Shown one piece after another: positions 1-5,729 of a DNA stretch of 6,728 nt (position 1 is its first letter; each line of letters opens with the position of its first letter). The stretch is from JBGTLW01 sp964614575 (GTDB lineage Bacteria > Planctomycetota > Phycisphaerae > Phycisphaerales > Phycisphaeraceae), in contig CAZTLX010000220.1 of assembly GCA_964614575.1 (NCBI GenBank), positions 1 to 6,728 on the forward strand, given 5' to 3'. The position numbers and the translations under genes were made by a program. Under the pieces are notes generated by a model. That model was given only the letters and a program-made list of their open reading frames with translations, did no database searches and was not told the DNA's origin.

Positions 1-6
1 CCTTGA

Positions 7-101
7 TTGTGTGGCTCTTGTGCCTTGATGTGGCTACCTATCTCTGGCTTTGGCTGCCTTTCTCCGCGTGCTCCGCGCCTCTGCGTCCTCCGCGATAAAA
101 A
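7..101. repeat. Degenerate intergenic repeat rich in CTCCGCG / CCTCTGCG units
   Basis: Two adjoining low-complexity blocks are visible. The first (about 7-55) has TGTGGCTCTTGTGCC and a diverged TGATGTGGCTACC. The second (about 56-92) has CTCCGCGTG, CTCCGCGCC, CTCTGCGTC and CTCCGCG, an imperfect 9-base period, and is followed by ATAAAAAC. On the opposite strand this reads as GCGGAGGACGCAGAGGCGCGGAG. From memory, similar 'CGCAGAGG / CGCGGAGG' and 'GGCACAAGAGGCAC' strings recur between genes in many environmental bacterial genomes, planctomycetes included; I could not check this. No protein or RNA function is evident. The left boundary may lie outside the window. Confidence 0.6.
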
Positions 102-246
102 CGCCACCGCCCGGCCGCACGACCATCATGGGGAAGTCGCTGAACCTCATGAAACGAGTTACCCCGAAAAATGGGCAAACCCTTGCTCGCCCCGCGTGAG
201 CATTGCGAGATGGCCGGTTCGCCGGGTGCGGTCTATGATCCTCACC

Positions 247-2883
247 ATGCGCGACCGGTGGGATGGGCATTGCCAGGCGGATGAGTCGGCGCAGCGCCGG
301 CGCGCTGATGCGCGGGGGCTGGTCCCGGCGATCGGCATGGTGATAGGCATCGCGGCGGCGGCGGCCTGGCCGTGGCTCGTCTTCTGGTTGGCCGCGGGCG
401 TGGTGTGTCTGCTGCCCGTGTTATGGTTCTGGTGGCGAGGTGGGAGCACGGGCGGCTGCCGCGCGTTGGCGTGCTGGGGGTTGCTCGCGTGGGTGGCGCT
501 CAGCGGCGCGTGGTTTGTGGTGCGTGAGCAGCGCGTCGCGCCCGACCACATCGCGCGCTACCTCGCGGACGAGCCGCGTTTGATGCGGGTGGTCGGCACC
601 GTGGAGGGGCCGCCGAAGATCGCCCCCCCGGGCCGCGGCGCGTTCGCCGACTTCGCGTATCAGCGGCCCGAAACGTTTTTTGTTCTGCGCGTCCGCCAGA
701 TCGAACGGATCGACCCCGTCACCGGCACGGCGCAATGGCAGCCCCTCAACGGGCGCCTGCTCGGCAAGATCGAGGCGGCCGACCACCGCCTGCGGGCGGG
801 GATGCACCTGGAAGCCGCGGGCTGGGGCGCGCGTTTCGGCACGCCCGTGAACCCCGGCGAGCGCGACTACGCTCAGATGATGCGCCGCCGCGGCATGGAA
901 GGACGCATCACGCTGGTCACCGCCGGCAACTGGCAGCCGGCCGACGCCCGCACGCACGGTCCGCCGCCGACGTGGGATTTCACCGGACTGCGCAGCGCGT
1001 GGCAGAGCCTGCGTCAACACGGCAACGATGCCGCCTCCGATGCGCTGGCGATCGGTTTGTCCGGTTATCCCGAACGCGCCGAGTTGTTTGCCCTGCTCGA
1101 TCGTGTGCTGCTGGGCCGCTGGTCGGATGAGCTGGATGAGTTGGAGGAGCAGTTCCGCCGGGTCGGGCTGGCGCACCTGCTGGCGATTTCGGGGGCACAC
1201 CTGGGCGTGCTGCTGGGGCTCATCTGGCTGATCACGCGAAGCGTGGGGCTGAGGCCGAACCGCGCGGCGCTGCTCGTGCTGCTGGTGCTCGGCCTGTACC
1301 TGATGGCGGTGCCGGTGAAGGTGCCGGTCGCGCGGGCCGCGATCATGGCGGTGATACTCATCAGCGGGTTCGCGGCCGGGCGCGGCGGCGGGCCGCAGAC
1401 GCGTCTGGGGCTCGCGGCGATCCTCGTGCTGCTCTGGCGGCCGGGCGACCTGTTTGACCCCGGTTTTCAGCTCAGCTTCCTGACGGTCTGGGGGTTGATC
1501 CGCTACACCGCGCCGGTCTCACGCTGGCTGATGCCCGAACCAGAGACCGGGATGCCGCGGCCGTGGTGGCACACGCCCTTGCGGCGCACGGCCGACGCGC
1601 TGGCGGTCAGCATCGTCGCGTTTATCATCGCGACCCCGATCGTGGCGTATCACTTCCAACTGCTCAGCCCGTGGTCGATCGCCATGTCGATGGCCGCGCT
1701 GCCGTTGTTCGTCGGCATGCTGTCGCTGGGCTACCTCAAAGCGCTGGTCGGCGCCTTGCTGCCCAGCGTGTCGCTGCTGCTGGCCGAGCCGGTCGCGGCC
1801 TTCGGCGGCGCGATGGCGTGGCTGGTGCGGTGGGTGCATGACCTGCCGATGTCCTCGCTCGATCTGGCGGTGCAGCCGAGCCTCGCGTGGGTCGTGGCGG
1901 CGCTGCTGCTGGGGGCCGCGGTTTTTCAAGGGTGGTACGCGCGGCGGCGCGGCGCGATGCTGGCGTCGATCGGCGTGCTGCTGGCCTGGGGCGGCATCCA
2001 GCAGCACCCCGACGCGGTCGCCACGGTGCTCGCACGCGACCGGCCGGCGATCCGCCTCAACACCCTCAGCGTCGGTGACGGCTCGTGCCACCTGGTCCGC
2101 GCCGGCGGGCACACGCTCATGTTCGACTGCGGCTCGGGCAGCTACCCGCTGATCGGCCGCAACTCCGTCGTCCCCGCGCTGCACGCGCTGGGCGTCGCCA
2201 GGATCGACACGCTGGTCATCTCCCACGGCGACCTCGATCACTTCGCCGGCGTGCCGGACCTGATCGCCCAGATCGATGTCGGCCGCGTGCTCCTGCCCCC
2301 GCAACTGCTTCATGAAGCACACAACAACTCAAGAGGCACGACCGCTCGCCTGCTCGCCGAGTTGCACCGCCGCGGCGTCTCCATCGAAAGCGTCACCCGG
2401 GGCTGGCAGGCGCGGCATGGGTCGGTCGATTACGCCGTGCTCTGGCCGCCCGCCGATTTCACTCACCCGCGTGATAACGAAACATCGGTGGTGCTGCGCA
2501 TCACCGCCGGCGACGCCCGGCTGCTGCTGGTCGGCGATATCGAAGCCACCGCCATGACCGCCCTGCTGGAGGGCGACGAACCCCTGGACGCCACCGTGAT
2601 GGAGGTGCCGCACCACGGCAGCTTCGTGGACACCTCGCCGCGGTTTGTTGAGCAGGTGTCGCCGCGGCTGCTGGTGCAGTCGGCCGGGCCGCGCTGGGAC
2701 ATGAGCGACAAGTGGCCGGCGACGTTGGCCGACCTGGGCATCGAACGGCTGGTCACCGACGAAACGGGGATGATCAGCGTGCGGCTGTGGGAAGACGGGC
2801 GGATGAGCGCCGAGACGTTTCGCGACAATCACCGGGCCGGGTCAACCGGCTCCGCCGGCTCGGCCGGGACTTCCCGCGATTGA
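247..2883 (+). CDS. comEC: ComEC/Rec2-family DNA internalization channel
   Basis: Inner-membrane protein that in naturally competent bacteria passes single-stranded DNA into the cytoplasm. All three family parts are present in 878 residues (family roughly 700-850). Residues 20-225 carry hydrophobic segments at about 25-60 and 70-92 and an OB-like DUF4131 region ending in NPGERDYAQMMRRRG. The polytopic Competence core (about 280-590) carries the hallmarks GLAHLLAISGAHLG (307-320) and DPGFQLSF (404-411). A metallo-beta-lactamase-like domain (about 602-855) has SHGDLDH (659-665, with His660, Asp662, Asp664, His665), NETSVVL, LLLVGDIE and PHHGS (788-792). The usual VGQGD reads VGDGS. The reading frame is open back to position 7, but that stretch is repeat and does not resemble ComEC, so I place the start at ATG 247; ATG 235 is nearly as good. 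Neither has a clear ribosome-binding site. The 3' end overlaps the convergent gene by 55 bases. No other competence gene is in view. Confidence 0.93.
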   Translation: MRDRWDGHCQADESAQRRRADARGLVPAIGMVIGIAAAAAWPWLVFWLAAGVVCLLPVLWFWWRGGSTGGCRALACWGLLAWVALSGAWFVVREQRVAPDHIARYLADEPRLMRVVGTVEGPPKIAPPGRGAFADFAYQRPETFFVLRVRQIERIDPVTGTAQWQPLNGRLLGKIEAADHRLRAGMHLEAAGWGARFGTPVNPGERDYAQMMRRRGMEGRITLVTAGNWQPADARTHGPPPTWDFTGLRSAWQSLRQHGNDAASDALAIGLSGYPERAELFALLDRVLLGRWSDELDELEEQFRRVGLAHLLAISGAHLGVLLGLIWLITRSVGLRPNRAALLVLLVLGLYLMAVPVKVPVARAAIMAVILISGFAAGRGGGPQTRLGLAAILVLLWRPGDLFDPGFQLSFLTVWGLIRYTAPVSRWLMPEPETGMPRPWWHTPLRRTADALAVSIVAFIIATPIVAYHFQLLSPWSIAMSMAALPLFVGMLSLGYLKALVGALLPSVSLLLAEPVAAFGGAMAWLVRWVHDLPMSSLDLAVQPSLAWVVAALLLGAAVFQGWYARRRGAMLASIGVLLAWGGIQQHPDAVATVLARDRPAIRLNTLSVGDGSCHLVRAGGHTLMFDCGSGSYPLIGRNSVVPALHALGVARIDTLVISHGDLDHFAGVPDLIAQIDVGRVLLPPQLLHEAHNNSRGTTARLLAELHRRGVSIESVTRGWQARHGSVDYAVLWPPADFTHPRDNETSVVLRITAGDARLLLVGDIEATAMTALLEGDEPLDATVMEVPHHGSFVDTSPRFVEQVSPRLLVQSAGPRWDMSDKWPATLADLGIERLVTDETGMISVRLWEDGRMSAETFRDNHRAGSTGSAGSAGTSRD
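2829..2883. other. Tail-to-tail coding overlap with a 9-base tandem repeat
   Basis: The last 55 bases of comEC and of the leftward anti-sigma-like gene are the same DNA. Within it, CCGGCTCCG and CCGGCTCGG are tandem 9-base copies (2846-2863) followed by CCGG. They encode GSAGSAG-like residues in ComEC and AEPAEP in the other protein, so both C-termini look like low-complexity tails. Just before the tandem copies, GCCGG-GTCAA-CCGGC (2836-2850) can form a short hairpin on either strand, but no T-tract follows, so I do not call it a terminator. Confidence 0.75.
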
Positions 2884-4832
2884 TTCGCCGCCCCCGCCGC
2901 GTCCTCAGACATATCGCGCCATCCGTCGCGATCGCCCCGTGTGGACTCGGTGATCACCAGCGGCAGCACCACCCGCCCCCGCCGCGCAAAAGCCAGCGGG
3001 GTGCTCTCGGCCAGGGGAAGTTGGTTGCCCAGCACCGCGCCCCAATCGAAGGTGTTGACCTGCTCGAACAACGCGATGTCGGCCGCCTCGTCGAACCCGC
3101 GCCCGGCGGCCTGCGTGTCCACGTCGGCGTCACGCAACGGCTTGTCGTGACGGGAGGCGACCTGCCCCGGGGCCCCCGGTTCGGACGCTGCCGATGGCGA
3201 CGGGGCCACCCGCTGCGTCGAGTCGGCCTCCGCCAGGGGCGCGGGGCTTCCCTCGCGCGGCGCGGGCGCAGGCCGCTGCCCATCGGTCAGATCATCACGG
3301 GCCATTTCATCTTCGCCGACCTGGTCCCCCTCCTCCGCCGACGCGGCGAGTTTGGACGCCTGCGTCCGCGTCACACCCTCCGCGCGAAGTTCGTCAATCG
3401 ACGCGGCCGCCTCATCTTTGGCCCCGGCCTGCGCGAGCGGTTCGTCGGCCGGGCTCACCGCTTCCATCGCTTCGCGTTGATCGGCCGCCTCGTGCCGCTC
3501 TGCTTTCTCGGATTCTGCGGGAGCCGGCAGTGCCCCCCCCTTGAGCGCGATCCTCGGCTCCCTTGCCGACACCGCTTCCTGCTGCGCTTCCTCCTTTAAC
3601 TCGTCGGTATCCGTCGGGGCGCCTGCTTGGGGTGCCGCATCGGCGAGCTCCGCGGCCTCTGTATCGAAACGCGGCCGGACTTCCGCATCCTGGTATCGGT
3701 TCCGCCATCCCTCCCCGTCGGCTTGCCGCAGCGCGACGCGTTGCGGCTGCTCCGGCTCGACCAGCCGCGCCACCTGCCGGCCGGCGCGGCTGTTGTTCAT
3801 GTAGTTGAGCAGCTCGGGCACCTGGTCGTCATCGATGACCACGGCGTACGCCGACTGCCGCGTCAGCGCGTCGGCCGCGTAACCCGCCGACTCGCTGCGT
3901 TGCCGCGCGGATTCTTTGAGCGTCCCCAGCGAGGCCTCGGTCTGACCGAAGGCGAGCTCCGCCGGGACGATCTGCGCCCCATTGAACGCGAGCCAGCGGT
4001 TGAGTCCCGCGGTCGTGTCGTCCACATCATCGGAGACCACCTCGATCACCGCGTTGGACTCATCCGGCTGCGGCAGGCGCAGGGCGAACTGGCCGCGGTT
4101 GCCCGTGATCTGGGCGGCGCTGAGCAGCGGGTCGATGCCGCCGCCGATTCCGCCCTTGGCCGGCAGCGGCCCGGGCCCCGCGGCATCATCGTGCGCGGCT
4201 TTGCCGAGCGCGAGGCCGCCCTCGCCGACGGCGGCTCGGGGCGGCGTCGGCGTCTTCAACGCCAAAGAGGAGCCGTCGAGCTTCGACACCGCCTCGCCGG
4301 ACTTACCGATCGCATCCAGATCGTCGAGCGACAGGGCACGCTCGGCATCGGTCGTGCGCGAGCGCATGCCATCTCGGAGGGCCAGTGGGTCATTGCCGAA
4401 GGTGTCCCAGCGTTGCGGGTTGGCCTGCTCCAGCAGCGGCGAATCGGTGACGGTGAGGAACACCACCCCGCCGGCGATCGCCAGCGCCGCCGCCAGCCCG
4501 GTGTACGAGGCGATCCGCAGCAGCCGTGGCCCGATGGTCATGCGGTTGCGCTGGGCCTCGGCGGCGATCTCATCCACATCATCGCCGGTGAGCGGTGCTT
4601 CACCGAGCAATTGCTGCCGCTCCAGACCGGCCATCACGTCATCGACCAGGGCGCGTGGCGCTTCATCCGGCGGCATCGCACGCAAGGCCTTGCGATCGGC
4701 CTTGATCGATTCGATCAGCCGGCGCAGCTTCTGATCGGAAGCCAGCAGCGCATCGACGCGGGCCATCTGCTCGGGGGGCAGCTCGCCCTCGATGTAATCG
4801 ATCAGTTGTTCGTGGTCGTAGTTGGCGTGCAT
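2829..4832 (-). CDS. Large single-pass membrane anti-sigma-factor-like protein
   Basis: Likely partner and inhibitor of the ECF sigma factor encoded 56 bases upstream on the same strand. Of 667 residues, 1-104 are predicted cytoplasmic and helical, starting with the anti-sigma-like pattern DYIEGELPPEQMARVDALLASD (residues 12-33). One membrane segment spans about 105-128, with Arg103 and Arg106 on the inner side. The extracytoplasmic part has a Gly/Pro-rich stretch (195-235), a compact alternating strand/helix region (245-358), a long Ala/Glu/Asp/Pro-rich and probably disordered stretch (about 395-578), and an ordered-looking end with FDWGAVLGNQLPLAES and VVLPLVITES. The protein has no cysteine, so it lacks the HxxxCxxC zinc motif of ZAS-type anti-sigma factors. 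It is far longer than typical anti-sigma factors (roughly 200-300 residues). The start at 4832 gives a sensible N-terminus but has no clear ribosome-binding site; the leader is repeat DNA. The anti-sigma role is inferred from layout and position; the external domains match nothing I can name. Confidence 0.8.
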   Translation of the reverse strand: MHANYDHEQLIDYIEGELPPEQMARVDALLASDQKLRRLIESIKADRKALRAMPPDEAPRALVDDVMAGLERQQLLGEAPLTGDDVDEIAAEAQRNRMTIGPRLLRIASYTGLAAALAIAGGVVFLTVTDSPLLEQANPQRWDTFGNDPLALRDGMRSRTTDAERALSLDDLDAIGKSGEAVSKLDGSSLALKTPTPPRAAVGEGGLALGKAAHDDAAGPGPLPAKGGIGGGIDPLLSAAQITGNRGQFALRLPQPDESNAVIEVVSDDVDDTTAGLNRWLAFNGAQIVPAELAFGQTEASLGTLKESARQRSESAGYAADALTRQSAYAVVIDDDQVPELLNYMNNSRAGRQVARLVEPEQPQRVALRQADGEGWRNRYQDAEVRPRFDTEAAELADAAPQAGAPTDTDELKEEAQQEAVSAREPRIALKGGALPAPAESEKAERHEAADQREAMEAVSPADEPLAQAGAKDEAAASIDELRAEGVTRTQASKLAASAEEGDQVGEDEMARDDLTDGQRPAPAPREGSPAPLAEADSTQRVAPSPSAASEPGAPGQVASRHDKPLRDADVDTQAAGRGFDEAADIALFEQVNTFDWGAVLGNQLPLAESTPLAFARRGRVVLPLVITESTRGDRDGWRDMSEDAAGAANQSREVPAEPAEPVDPAR

Positions 4833-4840
4833 CGAATGGC

Positions 4841-4921
4841 GTTGGGGTTAAAGTTGAGGTTCAAAACTTGGGGTTTGAGGTTTGGGGTTTAGTTCGGATT
4901 TCGCAGTTCGAGGTTCGGGTT
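4841..4921. repeat. Imperfect heptamer repeat (GAGGTTT / GGGGTTT) between sigma and anti-sigma genes
   Basis: The + strand shows a run of TTGGGGTT, TTGAGGTT, TTGGGGTTT, GAGGTTT, GGGGTTT, AGTTCGGATTT, CAGTTC, GAGGTTC and GGGTTT. The period is about 7 bases with a core GRGGTTY (AACCTC/AACCCC on the coding strand of the flanking genes). It fills almost the whole 56-base spacer (4833-4888) and runs about 33 bases into the sigma gene. It is richer in T and purine-biased compared with the surrounding DNA. From memory, similar GAACCTCGAACCCC-type strings occur between genes in planctomycete genomes; this was not checked. Spacing is irregular and there are no unique spacers, so it is not a CRISPR array. 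Confidence 0.8.
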
Positions 4922-5551
4922 TCCCGCGCCGTGGTCCGCTGAAGCGGCCACGCCGGAGGAAGCGTAGCCGTCGAGCTTCTCCATCTCCTGCCGCAGCGCC
5001 AGGCGGGCGCGGAACAGCCGGCTCTTGACCGTGCCGACCGGCACCTCCAGCGTCTGAGCGACCTGGTGGTAGTCCAGCCCTTCGAGGTCCCTCAGGACCA
5101 GCACGGCCTTGAAAGGCTCGTCCAGCCGACCCAGCGCTTCGCGGAGTAGCTCAATCATCTCTTCCTGTTCGACGCGGTGGTCGGGTCCGGGTTCCCCCGT
5201 ACCTTCCAGCCGATCGCGGAGCATCGCCCGCGGGCCCTCCGGCCCGTCCCGCTCGACCTCCAGGCTGGGCATCCGCCGCAGCTTCCGCTTGCGGAGGAAG
5301 GAAATGGACTGGTTCATGGCGATGCGGGTGGACCAGGTGGAAAACTTGCTCTCGCCCCGGAAGCGGTCGATGTTGCGGATGATCTTAAGCAGGGCGTCCT
5401 GGGTGACCTCCGCGGCGTCCTCGCGGTGGCTGACCATACCGAGGCAGACGTTATAGAGCCGCCGCTCGTGCTGCTTGAGCAACACGCCCAGCGCAGCCCG
5501 ATCGCCGGCCTGGATTGAGGCGATCAGCGCGTCCTCGTTGGCGTGCGTCAT
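4889..5551 (-). CDS. ECF-type RNA polymerase sigma factor (sigma-70 family)
   Basis: Alternative sigma factor that directs RNA polymerase to a dedicated promoter set; its regulon cannot be told from here. Of 220 residues, region 2 covers about 8-95, with DAAEVTQDALLKIIRNIDRF (45-64), FSTWSTRIAMN (70-80) and a basic RKRKLRR. Region 4 covers about 132-190, with the helix-turn-helix YHQVAQTLEVPVGTVKSRLF (161-180) and then RARLAL. The two are joined by a charged linker (about 98-130) and region 3 is absent, as expected for ECF factors. ATG 5551 gives the usual short N-terminus before region 2; an AGGCGG lies about 10 bases upstream. The anti-sigma-like gene follows in the same direction after 56 bases, so the two are probably co-transcribed. 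The tail after about residue 195 is not sigma-like: its last ten residues, NPNLELRNPN, are translated heptamer repeat, which also supplies the TAA stop. Confidence 0.95.
   Translation of the reverse strand: MTHANEDALIASIQAGDRAALGVLLKQHERRLYNVCLGMVSHREDAAEVTQDALLKIIRNIDRFRGESKFSTWSTRIAMNQSISFLRKRKLRRMPSLEVERDGPEGPRAMLRDRLEGTGEPGPDHRVEQEEMIELLREALGRLDEPFKAVLVLRDLEGLDYHQVAQTLEVPVGTVKSRLFRARLALRQEMEKLDGYASSGVAASADHGAGNPNLELRNPN
4930..4952. other. GC-rich hairpin near the 3' end of the sigma gene
   Basis: CGTGG-(T)-CCGC, a TGAA loop and GCGG-CCACG can pair as a 9-bp stem with one bulged base. It lies within the codons for the non-sigma tail (about residues 200-207) and directly before the heptamer repeat in the direction of sigma transcription. 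No T-run follows it in that direction, so a strong intrinsic terminator is unlikely. It could be an old terminator, an attenuator or RNA-processing site between the sigma and anti-sigma cistrons, or chance in GC-rich DNA. Confidence 0.4.
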
Positions 5552-5729
5552 CCTGCTTCGCCGCCTGGGGGGGGTGACACCGGTTCAGGGACCGGCCGCG
5601 GGAATCCGTTCGCGCGGCGGCTGAACGCGGTCGATTGTAACATGGCCCACCGTCAGGCCCCGCTCATCATGTATGTACACGGATGAGAGCCGGTTTTCTC
5701 TGCATTTTTGCTCGCCCCGGACCCCCGCT
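5552..5729. promoter_or_regulatory. Divergent intergenic region between the sigma gene and purB
   Basis: These 178 bases separate two genes that point away from each other, so promoters for both should lie here. The part near the sigma gene has a run of eight G (5567-5574) and the inverted repeat CCGGT-N6-ACCGG (5580-5595). The part near purB is less GC-rich, with TGTAACATGG around 5637, ATGTATGTACAC around 5669 and a T-rich stretch (5692-5709). I see no convincing -35/-10 pair on either strand, no tRNA and no recognisable riboswitch. Confidence 0.5.
5580..5595. repeat. Inverted repeat CCGGT-N6-ACCGG upstream of the sigma gene
   Basis: A perfect 5-base inverted repeat with a 6-base centre (TCAGGG) sits 29-44 bases before the sigma start codon. 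It could be a small operator or a leader hairpin. The arms are short and GC-rich, so chance occurrence is quite possible. Confidence 0.25.

Noticed and set aside
7..246. Extension of the comEC reading frame up to position 7
   Set aside because: The frame is open, but it runs through the intergenic repeat and encodes Cys/Pro/Arg-rich sequence unlike a ComEC N-terminus.
421..1200. Long open frame on the - strand inside comEC
   Set aside because: Antisense shadow of the strongly supported comEC frame; Gln/Arg/Ala-rich without motifs.
1519..2322. Another long - strand open frame inside comEC
   Set aside because: Same antisense-shadow character, and it covers conserved ComEC and metallo-beta-lactamase-like sequence.
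2712..3599. Open frame on the + strand spanning the end of comEC and the anti-sigma gene
   Set aside because: It is Arg/Pro-rich without motifs, and it overlaps two genes in better supported frames.
4521..4832. Zinc-binding anti-sigma (ZAS) motif in the N-terminus
   Set aside because: Histidines occur at residues 2 and 7, but there is no cysteine anywhere in the protein, so the HxxxCxxC motif is absent.
3627..4892. Long open frame on the + strand opposite the anti-sigma gene (421 codons)
   Set aside because: It shows no recognisable domains and has Arg/Gly/Leu-rich composition typical of the antisense of a GC-rich gene. The opposite strand has a coherent layout of cytoplasmic domain, membrane segment and external domain next to a sigma gene.
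4841..4921. CRISPR array or telomere-like array
   Set aside because: The units are about 7 bases, imperfect and irregular, without constant repeats separated by unique spacers.
5587..5611. ECF-type promoter upstream of the sigma gene (GAAC-N15-GTC on the - strand)
   Set aside because: The match is short, the spacing is slightly tight and the DNA is GC-rich, so chance is likely. Autoregulation is plausible but not shown.
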